Source of the DNA: an uncultured Eubacterium sp.
GTDB lineage: Bacteria > Bacillota > Clostridia > Lachnospirales > Lachnospiraceae
DNA length: 64,000 nucleotides
NCBI GenBank assembly: GCA_900552795.1
Contig: USBB01000003.1
Location: 1 to 64,000, forward strand
Direction: 5' to 3'
The notes below the pieces were generated by a model that saw only the letters and a list, made by a program, of their open reading frames with translations, did no database searches and was not told the DNA's origin. Below, one piece after another: positions 1 through 7,623 of the stretch; within the stretch, counting starts at the first letter, position 1; each line of letters opens with the position of its first letter. Both the position numbers and the translations under genes were made by a program.

Positions 1-632
1 TGTTTTTGTTCCATTTCATCTTTTATTTTTTTATTCAATTTTAATTTTGCTATTTTTTCATTTTCAGCTATTACTACACATATATCTTCTCTTTCAAAAT
101 CATAGAAAGTTCCAAACGATGATTTTTGATATATAGTAACACCATCAACGAACCTATCTAAGTCTAACTTCCTTTCTTGATTTTCAAATAGATAATATAA
201 AAATCTTTCTCTTCCTTTTCCTTGAATTATTTCGCTCTGAAAAACATCAAATTTGTAATTGAACTCATCTAACAAATAGCCATCTCTCTCGTCTATTATT
301 GGATGAAAACTATAAACATGACAATTTTCATATTTTGGTGGTTGCATCATTTTGTTCCAATTTTCAATAACACGATAATCACTTTCAGAAAACCCAGTAC
401 CTTTTTGACAATCAGGACAATAACATTTATGCTTTTTATCAACAAATTCATATTCATCAAAAAGTGAATATGTTTTATGTATTCTCTCTATGATTTGTGG
501 TTTTTTACCACACCCCATACAAACATAAAGTTCTGTATATTTTTCAAATTCTTTAACTTCTTCTTCGTTAAGTAATCTCAGATTGGTTGATGGCGTTTTC
601 TTTTTTGTTTTTTCTTTTTTAGGCCTTCTCAT
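1..632 (-). CDS. Lar-like zinc-ribbon protein, C-terminus off the window
   Basis: The frame is open from an ATG at 632 to the left edge, so only about 210 N-terminal residues are seen. A good ribosome binding site (GGAGAG) precedes the ATG. A basic, lysine-rich start is followed by two CxxC knuckles (C38/C41 and C72/C75) and then an acidic-aromatic stretch ending in ENWN. CxxC-CxxC followed by an 'A/I-x-x-WN' motif is the layout of the phage Lar restriction-alleviation zinc ribbons, so a Lar-like fold is my best guess for the first 100 residues. The rest is unrecognised. It is the last visible gene of the leftward run, downstream of a DNA methyltransferase. Confidence 0.55.
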   Translation of the reverse strand, partial: MRRPKKEKTKKKTPSTNLRLLNEEEVKEFEKYTELYVCMGCGKKPQIIERIHKTYSLFDEYEFVDKKHKCYCPDCQKGTGFSESDYRVIENWNKMMQPPKYENCHVYSFHPIIDERDGYLLDEFNYKFDVFQSEIIQGKGRERFLYYLFENQERKLDLDRFVDGVTIYQKSSFGTFYDFEREDICVVIAENEKIAKLKLNKKIKDEMEQK

Positions 633-695
633 ACACTCTCCTTCCTGCTGAGTATTTTATATTTTACTCAACTTTTTCTCCTTAAAATCAATGAT

Positions 696-1397
696 TTAAC
701 TGATTCTTCGTTTTGACATCTCACAATACAAATTACTAATCTCAAATCCTAAATATCTTCTGTTATTATCTTTTGCAGCTTTACAAGTAGTTCCTGTACC
801 GCTAAACGGGTCAAAAACCACATCATTCTCCTTTGTACTTGCAAGAATACACCTTGTAGGCAAATCAATATGAAATGTCGCAGGATGCCCACTTTCTTTT
901 CGTGGTACTTTCTTCATCTTCCATACATCAGTCAAACATTGGTCGTTATGTAATTTTAAACTTGGGTCTTTATTTAGAACAAATAACAATTCATGTACTG
1001 GAAAGAATCTTCTCTTATCTACATTAGCACTTGCACCAAAATCCAAAACCACAATCTGAGCAATATTCCAATTTGTCTGTAATATCCATTCCAAAGGAGA
1101 TGACATACTCCCCTTTATAATTCTGTTTTTGTGGTTATAAAACATATAACCATCATCTGCTAAGATACGATAACACTCATTTAATAAGTTAATCTGCTCT
1201 TCCTTATACTGTTTTTCTGGAATTTTATCTTTGAAACCTTCATAATCTCCGTATGTAATACGTTTACCATCAATGAATGTGTGGAAATCTCCACCCAAAT
1301 TGTATGGTGGTGAAGTGATAATACAGTTGATTGACTTGTTTTCAATTTGTTTCATGCCTTCAAAACAGTCCATATTGTAAATATTATTTAATTCTAT
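696..1397 (-). CDS. DNA methyltransferase, N4-cytosine/N6-adenine type
   Basis: The protein has TSPPYN (motif IV, catalytic) near the N-terminus and FDPFSGTGTT (motif I, SAM binding) near the C-terminus, the order of beta-class DNA amino-methyltransferases. It would methylate an adenine N6 or cytosine N4 in a specific site, protecting phage DNA. No restriction endonuclease partner lies nearby, so an orphan protective enzyme is likely. The start is odd. The first ATG (1373) has no ribosome binding site, but AUA at 1397 sits 9 nt after AAAGGAG and restores the N-terminus ELNNIYNMDCFEGM expected of the family. The same non-AUG pattern is seen in other genes here. Target specificity cannot be read from sequence. 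Confidence 0.9.
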   Translation of the reverse strand: MELNNIYNMDCFEGMKQIENKSINCIITSPPYNLGGDFHTFIDGKRITYGDYEGFKDKIPEKQYKEEQINLLNECYRILADDGYMFYNHKNRIIKGSMSSPLEWILQTNWNIAQIVVLDFGASANVDKRRFFPVHELLFVLNKDPSLKLHNDQCLTDVWKMKKVPRKESGHPATFHIDLPTRCILASTKENDVVFDPFSGTGTTCKAAKDNNRRYLGFEISNLYCEMSKRRIS

Positions 1398-1449
1398 TTA
1401 TATCTTCTCCTTTCAAAAATGTCCTTAAATCCGAAATTTTAACAGGATT

Positions 1450-1788
1450 TTAGTCATTCCTGATAGTTACTTCTGTTTTTCTATCCCATGACCAATCCAC
1501 ATCAAAACCACTCATTGTATCTGTACTAATTTTCTTACCATCTTTAAATACTAATGGCTTACCTCTATATGGAACAAACACAACTGCTTCAAACGCATTA
1601 TCCTTGTCTTCATAATTAGCAGAGATTGTCTGATTGTAAAGATTAGCATAATACTGTAATGAGTCTGCTAAACTATCTAATGTTTTCTTCTCTATTCGTG
1701 CATCAATAAAACCTTTACTTATTTCACGGTAGTAAACACCCATGTCAGACTTTACTTCTTTAATTGCTTCTAAAATTTTTTTAAACAT
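1450..1788 (-). CDS. hypothetical protein, 112 aa
   Basis: The ATG at 1788 is 4 nt after AAAGGAG. The protein starts with an amphipathic helical stretch and ends with beta-like segments, including FKDGKKI and DVDWSWD. No signal peptide or membrane segment is visible. I do not recognise a family. It lies between the methyltransferase and a small helical protein in the leftward operon, with a copy of the recurring mini-hairpin just upstream. Confidence 0.7.
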   Translation of the reverse strand: MFKKILEAIKEVKSDMGVYYREISKGFIDARIEKKTLDSLADSLQYYANLYNQTISANYEDKDNAFEAVVFVPYRGKPLVFKDGKKISTDTMSGFDVDWSWDRKTEVTIRND

Positions 1789-1815
1789 TTGTATCTCCTT
1801 TCAATTTTCTCGATA

Positions 1816-1827
1816 AAACCCCAGTTT
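1816..1827 (-). repeat. recurring intergenic mini-hairpin, copy 1
   Basis: Minus-strand AAAC-TGGG-GTTT, a 4-bp stem with 4-nt loop, 27 nt before the start of the 112-aa gene. It is one of many similar hairpins upstream of leftward genes; see the finding on this element. Confidence 0.5.
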
Positions 1828-1860
1828 CAAGGATATTTTCAATTTAAAATCCTAGGAAAA

Positions 1861-2064
1861 TCAAGGGTTTTCAGACTTGACAATTTCTTCAAATGCGCCT
1901 GCTTGTACTAAATATCCTAAATAATATCTAACACCCTTAATCATGGCATTCGCTACTACTGGGTCTGAACCATATAAATCAGATATTTCGTTTATACAAT
2001 CAAACGCTGCTGATTTTGCACCTATTGGTGTCATATGAAATTCTTTTGCTAAATCTTTTAACAT
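1861..2064 (-). CDS. small helical hypothetical protein, 67 aa
   Basis: The chosen ATG (2064) follows GAGGTGAAAAG. Longer in-frame starts overlap the upstream gene and lack a ribosome binding site. The product is helical with a short alternating hydrophobic centre and looks soluble. Function unknown. It starts 22 nt after the upstream coiled-coil gene ends. Confidence 0.6.
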   Translation of the reverse strand: MLKDLAKEFHMTPIGAKSAAFDCINEISDLYGSDPVVANAMIKGVRYYLGYLVQAGAFEEIVKSENP

Positions 2065-2086
2065 CTTTTCACCTCTATCTTCTCTT

Positions 2087-2365
2087 TTAAAAGCCATCCT
2101 GTAACCCACTCCAATCAGTATTACAATCTCTATAGGCTTCACTCTTAGCTTCTCTAATTGCTTCCTTGACAACACCTAGAGATAAAATATCTTTCTTTAA
2201 TTTCTTATTCTCTTTTCTTAGTCGTTCAAGTTCTGACTGTTTTGAACCAACCTGACATTCTAACTCGTAAACATACCTACGCAACATTCTACCTTGTTTA
2301 TTTTCATCTTTTTCTTCTGCGATTTCTCTCCATCTTTCAGAAGTTGGTTCTACATCGTATGCCAC
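2087..2365 (-). CDS. coiled-coil hypothetical protein, 92 aa
   Basis: GTG start preceded by GAGGTG with 5-nt spacing. Residues about 30-75 are rich in K, E, L and Q in heptad-like spacing, predicting a coiled coil, and suggesting a dimeric or scaffold protein. The start lies 5 nt after the stop of the NADAR gene, so the two are probably co-translated. No family recognised. Confidence 0.65.
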   Translation of the reverse strand: MAYDVEPTSERWREIAEEKDENKQGRMLRRYVYELECQVGSKQSELERLRKENKKLKKDILSLGVVKEAIREAKSEAYRDCNTDWSGLQDGF

Positions 2366-2369
2366 ATTC

Positions 2370-2783
2370 TCACCTCAATTCTTCTCTAACTCGCATCAGA
2401 ATTTTACCAAGATGATTTTGTCCTTTACCATTCACAGTTCCCCAAATTCTATCACCCCAAGTATTACCTTCTTCTAAATGCTCATCATCTGTTGCAAGTA
2501 ATTTGGCTTTTAATTCTTCATTCTGTGAAAACTTAGCAAGACAAATTTCATACATGATGCCATATTTTACTTTCTCCCAATCATATCTGAGTTGAACGTG
2601 TCTACCCTTTCTCTTTGCTGATGAAGGGTCTAAGGTAGAGAATTTTTCTCTCACGGACTTGTCCAACACTTTAGCAGATTGAAACGCAGCTTCATTATTT
2701 CTATATGTAATACCATCCCAAGTAATAGGAATTTCAAAGAAGTTACTTAGAAAATAGTATTTTCCACGAAATTCATTTATCAT
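2370..2783 (-). CDS. NADAR-family protein (ADP-ribose/riboflavin-intermediate hydrolase)
   Basis: The 137-aa product matches the NADAR (YbiA/DUF1768) layout: an N-terminal YYFLSNFF motif, NNEAAFQSAK in the middle, KGRHVQLRYDWE, and the C-terminal NTWGDRIWGTVNGKGQNHLGKILM. Known members cleave N-glycosidic bonds, and some remove ADP-ribose from guanine in DNA, acting as antitoxins against DarT-like ADP-ribosyltransferases. In a phage it could undo host ADP-ribosylation defence or recycle ADP-ribose. The ATG at 2783 follows AAAGGAG; an upstream TTG is in the binding site itself. It sits in the same strand run as a SLOG protein and NAD+ salvage genes. Confidence 0.85.
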   Translation of the reverse strand: MINEFRGKYYFLSNFFEIPITWDGITYRNNEAAFQSAKVLDKSVREKFSTLDPSSAKRKGRHVQLRYDWEKVKYGIMYEICLAKFSQNEELKAKLLATDDEHLEEGNTWGDRIWGTVNGKGQNHLGKILMRVREELR

Positions 2784-2802
2784 AAACTTCTCCTTTCTCA
2801 AT

Positions 2803-2816
2803 AAAACGTTTGTTTT
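2803..2816 (-). repeat. recurring intergenic mini-hairpin, copy 2
   Basis: Minus-strand AAAAC-AAAC-GTTTT, a perfect 5-bp stem with a 4-nt loop immediately upstream of the ribosome binding site of the NADAR gene (followed by ATTGAGAAAGGAG). Confidence 0.55.
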
Positions 2817-2823
2817 GTGGAGA

Positions 2824-2839
2824 GTGTAATTATTTACAC
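2824..2839. repeat. small inverted repeat downstream of the TnpB-like gene
   Basis: GTGTAA-TTAT-TTACAC, a 6-bp perfect hairpin about 70 nt beyond the stop of the TnpB-like gene. It could mark the 3' end of a guide-RNA scaffold or an IS end, but no IS605-type cleavage motif is clear. Confidence 0.3.
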
Positions 2840-2907
2840 CTTTCTAATCAAATTTCGACTAGACTACTTAGGAACTCCACATGTCCATCTACTACTTCAG
2901 ATTATTA

Positions 2908-4296
2908 CTAATCTATCCGTAGATACTTTAAACTATTGTATTTTTCAACATGAATGTCTTTTTCGTTAAAATTTAGAATATTCATAGCACCAACTAAATC
3001 TCTATGTTGTTTATATCCACACTTACATTCATAATTTCTGCCCGTTGGTTTATGTTTATTACCACATTTAGGACACGTTTGAGAACTATAAGCTTCTGAA
3101 ACTTTGACAAATTCAATACTATATCTGCTTAGCTTGTTCTCTAACTGCAATGTCAATAATCCATAACACCAATCATTAAGTTTCTGACCTACTAATTTAT
3201 TGGCTCTTTCTTTTGTGTTTCTTGTACAAGTATCCAAATCTCCATAATAAACCTTTGATATACCATTCTGAATACAGTAATCCAAGTATAATTTACTTAT
3301 TTTGTGAACACAGTCCAAAATCTGCCTATCTGATTTGATTTTCAATTTGTAGATGGCACGACTGTATTTCCTATACTGTCTACTTCCTTTAGTAAGTTTG
3401 TCTCGTTTACTACGAAGTTTTGCTTGCTCCTTGTTCTGAAGCCTTTTGATACTCCTTAATTTTCTACCAGTGATAATTACACCATTACCATTATTATCTA
3501 TTGAAGTTATACTATGAATTTCGCCTAAATCAATAGCTGATACATTGCCTGATTGAATGTCAGTATTAGTCTTTGGTTCTTTGTACTTGATTGCTAAACA
3601 CAAACCATTCCTATATACTAATTCTACCTCTACAACATGTTTTGGCATTGTTTTAAATGTGCAACATATTGGTTTTTGAATACGACCATTTTCATCTAAT
3701 TTCTTTGATAATCGAATTTGATGTTTCTTATAGTCAATTACATAACTAAATACATTCCAACCTACTACATAATATTTCTTCTTTTTATAAGGAAGGTTTA
3801 CTCTGTGACTATTCTGATGCCCTGCCTTTCTGGATTTGAACATTGCTGTTCTTGATGTTTCATATTTAATGTAAACATGTTGATTACCAACTGCATGAAG
3901 AGGTGTAATATTTTTTACAAAAGTCTGCAATTCACTCTTCTTCATTAATCTTCCATTTTCTTTATAGAAGTCATTATCTGCTTTTACAATTTTGTTCCAA
4001 CAATCACCAGCCCAACGACTGCATTGCATCAAATAGCTGTAATCTTCATCAGAACATTTAACTGGAATAATCATTGTTTTGTAAAAATAACCATCATCAA
4101 GTGTAGGTAATGGTGTTTCAAAAATTTCAGTAACTACAAAATGTCTATTGTCAGGTCTTTCATATTTACAATAACTCTCTAGCTTTTCAAGAAACTCAAC
4201 TTTCTTATTAGTAGCTTCTGAACATTTGACACCTAATGTATCACACAGTTCTTTATAAGTGTATCTTTCGCCTATCTTAATATTCTCTACTCTCAT
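2908..4296 (-). CDS. TnpB-family RNA-guided nuclease-like protein with extra N-terminal domain
   Basis: About 462 aa. Residues 1-70 (from the ATG at 4296) form a small domain starting MRVENIKIGERYTYKEL that is shared with the protein at 45058. The rest is TnpB/Cas12-like: RuvC-I Asp in SAIDLGEIHS, a CPKCG...CKCG zinc ribbon and RuvC-III Asp in HRDLVGAMNIL. The usual RuvC-II Glu position reads YYGDLD (Gly), but a Glu 49 residues later (VSEAYSSQTC) matches the rearranged catalytic site known from Fanzors and some TnpBs, so it may still cut. No TnpA is present. The start is fixed by a consensus promoter at 4324-4352 and GAGGTG before the ATG. A divergent ribbon-helix-helix gene faces it. It may be a domesticated TnpB. 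Confidence 0.85.
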   Translation of the reverse strand: MRVENIKIGERYTYKELCDTLGVKCSEATNKKVEFLEKLESYCKYERPDNRHFVVTEIFETPLPTLDDGYFYKTMIIPVKCSDEDYSYLMQCSRWAGDCWNKIVKADNDFYKENGRLMKKSELQTFVKNITPLHAVGNQHVYIKYETSRTAMFKSRKAGHQNSHRVNLPYKKKKYYVVGWNVFSYVIDYKKHQIRLSKKLDENGRIQKPICCTFKTMPKHVVEVELVYRNGLCLAIKYKEPKTNTDIQSGNVSAIDLGEIHSITSIDNNGNGVIITGRKLRSIKRLQNKEQAKLRSKRDKLTKGSRQYRKYSRAIYKLKIKSDRQILDCVHKISKLYLDYCIQNGISKVYYGDLDTCTRNTKERANKLVGQKLNDWCYGLLTLQLENKLSRYSIEFVKVSEAYSSQTCPKCGNKHKPTGRNYECKCGYKQHRDLVGAMNILNFNEKDIHVEKYNSLKYLRID

Positions 4297-4323
4297 CTCG
4301 TTTTCACCTCGCTTTCTAAATAG

Positions 4324-4352
4324 ATGATACCACCGACGCACCACTTTGTCAA
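4324..4352 (-). promoter_or_regulatory. sigma70-type promoter of the TnpB-like gene
   Basis: On the minus strand TTGACA, 17-nt spacer, TATCAT, ending 28 nt before the chosen ATG at 4296. The inverted repeat CACTTTG/CAAAGTG (4343-4363) overlaps the -35 box and a GTGATATCAC palindrome (4360-4369) lies between the two divergent promoters, giving plausible operator sites. Confidence 0.7.
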
Positions 4353-4381
4353 CACCAAAGTGATATCACTAATACATTTTC

Positions 4382-4410
4382 TTGACACCACCGTTATTCA
4401 GTGATACAAT
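4382..4410 (+). promoter_or_regulatory. sigma70-type promoter of the RHH gene
   Basis: TTGACA, 17-nt spacer, TACAAT on the plus strand, 22 nt before the ATG of the ribbon-helix-helix gene. Back-to-back with the promoter of the TnpB-like gene. Confidence 0.75.
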
Positions 4411-4432
4411 TACCTTAATGGAGGTGATTTCA

Positions 4433-4585
4433 ATGGCAATAGGTGAAGATAAAACTCGTACCAATATTACATTCCCTAAAGAGTTAAAAGCCAAACTAGA
4501 GGAATTAGCTCAAAAGGATGGTCGCTCATTCAATAATCTTATTATCAAAATTCTTTCTGATTATGTAGAGGATACTCAAAAGTAG
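4433..4585 (+). CDS. ribbon-helix-helix (Arc/CopG-like) DNA-binding protein, 50 aa
   Basis: Short protein with a beta strand (TRTNITFP) followed by two helices (KELKAKLEELAQ and SFNNLIIKILSDYV), the ribbon-helix-helix pattern. GGAGGTG precedes the ATG at 4433. It is the only plus-strand gene in this part and sits on its own consensus promoter back to back with the TnpB-like gene. A likely role is autorepressor and regulator of the TnpB-like gene through the palindromes between the promoters; this is inference. A terminator overlaps its stop codon. Confidence 0.85.
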   Translation: MAIGEDKTRTNITFPKELKAKLEELAQKDGRSFNNLIIKILSDYVEDTQK

Positions 4586-4602
4586 GGTATCCTCTTTATT
4601 TT
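4567..4602 (+). terminator. intrinsic terminator after the RHH gene
   Basis: Stem AGAGGATAC / GTATCCTCT (9 bp) with an 11-nt loop containing the stop codon, followed by TTATTTT. Confidence 0.8.
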
Positions 4603-4626
4603 GGCAATGAAATCCCCGTTTTATGG

Positions 4627-4878
4627 CTATTTGAATTTATTCTTGATACTCTCTTTCATACAAGAAATTACTAATTCAACCCAAGATTCATCATCTGTCA
4701 ACATATCATCTACCCATTCCCCAATAGTACAACCAAAATCAACTTGGCTACGAATCTGCTCTCTTAGTTCTTCCTTGATAAGAGCTTTAATTTCGTCATC
4801 AGAAATGCTCATTGCAACTTCCTTGAATCGTTCTGCTATCGGCTTTAGAGTAATATAATCTTGTACTTGCCCACTCAT
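4627..4878 (-). CDS. hypothetical protein, 83 aa
   Basis: ATG at 4878 preceded by GGAGAAGTAAAGT. Acidic, helical, with no membrane segment. The stop of the upstream gene is 3 nt away, so the two are coupled. Convergent with the RHH gene. Family not recognised. Confidence 0.65.
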   Translation of the reverse strand: MSGQVQDYITLKPIAERFKEVAMSISDDEIKALIKEELREQIRSQVDFGCTIGEWVDDMLTDDESWVELVISCMKESIKNKFK

Positions 4879-4881
4879 ACT

Positions 4882-5034
4882 TTACTTCTCCATTTCCTCT
4901 TCAATAATCTTTATGATTTCTTCTGTATAATCACGAAACAACTGAACATAATGAAGATGATAATTCTTAATCAGAGCATCTTCCATATCGTCAAAGTTCT
5001 CTTCGATTCTTTTAATTAATCTTTCCTTATCCAT
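4882..5034 (-). CDS. hypothetical protein, 50 aa
   Basis: ATG at 5034 after AAAAGGAGAAGTA. Charged, probably two helices with a Glu-rich C-terminus. A mini-hairpin copy lies just upstream. No family recognised. Confidence 0.6.
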   Translation of the reverse strand: MDKERLIKRIEENFDDMEDALIKNYHLHYVQLFRDYTEEIIKIIEEEMEK

Positions 5035-5053
5035 TACTTCTCCTTTTGCCTTA

Positions 5054-5065
5054 AAACACAGGTTC
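5054..5065 (-). repeat. recurring intergenic mini-hairpin, copy 3
   Basis: Minus-strand GAAC-CTGT-GTTT followed by TAAGGCAAAAGGAG. The arm has changed from AAAC to GAAC and still pairs through G-U. Confidence 0.45.
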
Positions 5066-5070
5066 AATTG

Positions 5071-5430
5071 CTATTCGTCTTCTTGGTCTTCTCTCTGCAA
5101 ATCTTGAATGATTTCTAAAATTTTTCTTGCATTGTACATATATATCCATCCATATCTAGGAGAAGTCCCATAGTCTCCATATGATAAAACCAACCAAGAC
5201 CAGAATATGCCACCGAACTCATCTACTTTACTTCTTCCATATTTTGATTGCCAATCAGGACGAGATATTGACTTATATCTATTCTCAAAAGTTAAGTCAT
5301 TTTTCAAAGATTCTTTTAAGCATTCAACAATGTCGTTTACATCTTCTTCATATCCGTTATAGAATGCTATACTCAAAAATGAATCAATAGCATTTATATC
5401 TTCTTGTGTAAAATCATGTACATCACTCAT
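5071..5430 (-). CDS. hypothetical protein, 119 aa
   Basis: ATG at 5430 after GAGGTGAATTAG. Acidic N-terminal half with helices, then an aromatic stretch (FWSWLVLSYGDYG) and a helical C-terminus. It looks soluble. A mini-hairpin copy (5451-5468) overlaps the upstream stop codon. I do not recognise a family. Confidence 0.65.
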   Translation of the reverse strand: MSDVHDFTQEDINAIDSFLSIAFYNGYEEDVNDIVECLKESLKNDLTFENRYKSISRPDWQSKYGRSKVDEFGGIFWSWLVLSYGDYGTSPRYGWIYMYNARKILEIIQDLQREDQEDE

Positions 5431-5450
5431 CTAATTCACCTCGTTCCACT

Positions 5451-5468
5451 TTAAAACTGACCTTTTAA
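5451..5468 (-). repeat. recurring intergenic mini-hairpin, copy 4
   Basis: Minus-strand TTAAAA-GGTCAG-TTTTAA, 6-bp arms with a 6-nt loop; the TAA is the stop codon of the upstream gene. GAGGTG of the next gene follows. Confidence 0.5.
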
Positions 5469-5749
5469 GTAGAACTTTTCATTAGTAATATCAAATCATC
5501 TCCATGAACCCACGCTAATATATGATTGTCATCTAAAAATGTTAGCTGATATTCATTTTTATCCTCAAAAGTTCCACCCAACTTTTCTTCCATCATTTGT
5601 TTATATGTTCCAGATATATAAGCCTTTCGATTAAACCAATGGTCGTCAATATATGGTTCAATTCTATAACCACTTGCATCAATTATTACTCTTTGTTCAA
5701 TACTATATCTTTTACAAATAACGACATCGCCTTTATCAAATCTTCTCAT
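5465..5749 (-). CDS. small beta-rich hypothetical protein, 94 aa
   Basis: ATG at 5749 after AGGAGAATCTA. It begins RRFDKGDVVICKRYS, a KOW/SH3-like small barrel start common in phage proteins, and ends in alternating hydrophobic strands. Function unknown. Confidence 0.65.
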   Translation of the reverse strand: MRRFDKGDVVICKRYSIEQRVIIDASGYRIEPYIDDHWFNRKAYISGTYKQMMEEKLGGTFEDKNEYQLTFLDDNHILAWVHGDDLILLMKSST

Positions 5750-5834
5750 TAGATTCTCCTAATAAATCATTTCTTTCATGGCTATTTCTGCCATACAATG
5801 TGCATCATAATTGAGTCCTTAGAAATAAAATTAT

Positions 5835-6020
5835 TCACTTCATACCCAACTCAACCAACTCACCAGTAATCTTATCTAAATATGTTCTGTATTCTTCTGA
5901 ATAAGGTATCTCAAAATCACAACTGCTATTACCAATGCATGAAGCAAAGAAAATTAATTTTGCCACTTCTTCCTGAAATTCCTTATATCTCTTGTAGGAT
6001 TCATTTGCTCTTTTCTGCAC
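5835..6020 (-). CDS. hypothetical protein, 61 aa, start doubtful
   Basis: The visible frame opens with GTG at 6020, which has no good binding site. An ATG at 6028 directly after GGTGAATAAT is in another frame; removing one A from an AAAA run would join it to this frame, giving MLRSAERANESYKRY. So the gene may carry a homopolymer insertion. Helical, soluble, unrecognised. Confidence 0.5.
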   Translation of the reverse strand: MQKRANESYKRYKEFQEEVAKLIFFASCIGNSSCDFEIPYSEEYRTYLDKITGELVELGMK

Positions 6021-6031
6021 TTCTTAACATA

Positions 6032-6265
6032 TTATTCACCTTCTTCCTTAACGAAATATCTTTCGATAATTGAACCATCTATATCAATTTCCCAATCCGT
6101 TTCATCGAGCCTCCACATACTTCTTAATTTTAAATGGTCGCAGAAATTATCTCTAATCTTTGTAATAGTGTCGTATGGGTCAATTACAATTTTGATGCCA
6201 TCCCTCGTGTAACCATACTGACAAGCACCATTGAGTTTATACTTATCTCCTATTTTTATTTTCAT
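6032..6265 (-). CDS. hypothetical protein, 77 aa
   Basis: Starts MKIKIGDKYKLNG, an SH3-like small-barrel opening, with charged strands and a Glu-rich end. The ATG follows a GGTGAATTT site. No family recognised. Confidence 0.6.
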   Translation of the reverse strand: MKIKIGDKYKLNGACQYGYTRDGIKIVIDPYDTITKIRDNFCDHLKLRSMWRLDETDWEIDIDGSIIERYFVKEEGE

Positions 6266-6291
6266 AAATTCACCACCTTAAATCTAAGAAA

Positions 6292-6486
6292 TTAATCGAG
6301 ATTTTGTAGTTCTCTCTTAATCTCCTTCTCGGTTTCTCTACGAAACTTTTTCTTAAATAATCGCTTATTTTTCTTTTTCATTTTCTGCCAACCTCTATGA
6401 TTATTAGCCCAACAAGCACAACATCTGCTAAACCAAGATTGACCATTATTTGAAAATTGTCTACGTGATACTTCGTTTGATTTCAT
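6292..6486 (-). CDS. very basic hypothetical protein, 64 aa
   Basis: Residues 20-27 (RCCACWAN) carry three cysteines; the C-terminal half is almost all K, R and E (KKKNKRLFKKKFRRE). It could bind nucleic acid or ribosomes. ATG after TAGGTGATTGA. No family assigned. Confidence 0.6.
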   Translation of the reverse strand: MKSNEVSRRQFSNNGQSWFSRCCACWANNHRGWQKMKKKNKRLFKKKFRRETEKEIKRELQNLD

Positions 6487-6497
6487 TCAATCACCTA

Positions 6498-6896
6498 TTA
6501 ATAATCCTCTCTATTTGTAAAACAAATCAGATAATCACAAGCATCAACATCTCTAGCAACAATAACCATATGAACTCCATATTCATCTTCACAATACAAA
6601 ATACGACTATCTTTTCTACAAATCTTTGCGGTGGAATCAATAACATTCTTAATAATGTTATCTACTCCCTTCTGAGTTTCTTGCCAGCAACCTTCTTCTA
6701 CAACTTCTTGCCAACAATTCTGATATAATCCATAGCAGCAATACCACCACTCACACATAGATGAATGTTTATTTTGTCGTAATAGTTCATATAAAGCTCG
6801 TTTTGACAACTTTTTAAACTCATAATTACGATTGAATCTCTCAGAATAATCTCTCTTTACATGATTTAAAAGTTTATATCTCTCTTGTTTCTTCAT
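6498..6896 (-). CDS. cysteine- and tryptophan-rich hypothetical protein, 132 aa
   Basis: ATG at 6896 after GGAGGTGAATTT. Basic N-terminus, then a C/W-rich middle (CEWWYCCYG...NCWQ) and a beta-like end. The regular cysteines hint at a metal site, but no known knuckle spacing is clear. Unrecognised. Confidence 0.6.
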   Translation of the reverse strand: MKKQERYKLLNHVKRDYSERFNRNYEFKKLSKRALYELLRQNKHSSMCEWWYCCYGLYQNCWQEVVEEGCWQETQKGVDNIIKNVIDSTAKICRKDSRILYCEDEYGVHMVIVARDVDACDYLICFTNREDY

Positions 6897-6938
6897 AAAT
6901 TCACCTCCAAAATAGCTTTACAACTCTGGATTTATTGG

Positions 6939-7119
6939 TTAACATAGATGCCTCATATTTGATATTTTTGCATTGCCATCCATTGCTTTGAACTGCCAAA
7001 ATGCGACTTTGCCTTTTTCAATGCTTAATTGCTTTTCTAAATCTTCAATTTGCTGTATCAATGTAATATTTTCTTCTTTAATTTTCTTATACTTTTTTCT
7101 TAATTCTTAAAACGAACAT
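6939..7119 (-). pseudogene. small coiled-coil gene with a homopolymer frameshift
   Basis: ATG at 7119 sits after GAGGTGAAGTAAT, and reads MFVLRIKKK then stops. Shifting by one base in the A6 run gives a continuous 59-aa frame (KKYKKIKEENITLIQQIEDL...GNAKISNMRHLC) ending at 6939. The length is 3n+1, so one extra A is enough to explain it. Probably a real small gene with either a mutation or a sequencing error. Confidence 0.5.
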
Positions 7120-7155
7120 ATTACTTCACCTCAATCCTGCTTTGAAATGTTAGAT

Positions 7156-7350
7156 TTATTGATTGAGATAATTTACAATTTCGTTTATCTTATCCCACAT
7201 CAAATTCATATTTGTGCAAATACTTTCCATGCCATTTTCGTCAAAAACTATTTTCAAAGGCTCAATCATTTTGTTATTTGAGGGTTTAGTTTTTTGTTTT
7301 GTTATTTTTCTAATCTGTTCTTCTATATCTTCTGGATTTGGTGCTGCCAT
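7156..7350 (-). CDS. hypothetical protein, 64 aa
   Basis: ATG at 7350 after GGGTGAGATATTT (reads MAAPNPEDIEEQIRK). Lysine-rich middle and a helical C-terminus ending in NEIVNYLNQ. No family recognised. Confidence 0.6.
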   Translation of the reverse strand: MAAPNPEDIEEQIRKITKQKTKPSNNKMIEPLKIVFDENGMESICTNMNLMWDKINEIVNYLNQ

Positions 7351-7392
7351 AAATATCTCACCCACTTTCTATTTCTCCTTAAAAGCAAAAAT

Positions 7393-7584
7393 CTATTTGA
7401 TATTTATTTCTATTTCTTTCCATAAATCAGACTCTAAGAAATCTGAATATTCTTTAACTTTTTTACTTACGACTTCGCCATCATCAATGCCATTTATTGT
7501 GAATTTTCTTCCACATCTTCCACATTTAACACAAGATAATCCATATGTATTTTCGTTAGTGCAGCCTACAGATATATCTACCAT
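7393..7584 (-). CDS. zinc-knuckle hypothetical protein, 63 aa
   Basis: ATG at 7584 after GGAGGTGGAA. Contains CVKCGRCG, with a further upstream Cys (SVGC), suggesting one metal site; the C-terminal part is charged. Function unknown. Confidence 0.6.
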   Translation of the reverse strand: MVDISVGCTNENTYGLSCVKCGRCGRKFTINGIDDGEVVSKKVKEYSDFLESDLWKEIEINIK

Positions 7585-7623
7585 TTCCACCTCCATTCTC
7601 TCAATAAAAGAGTTGTTCAACGG

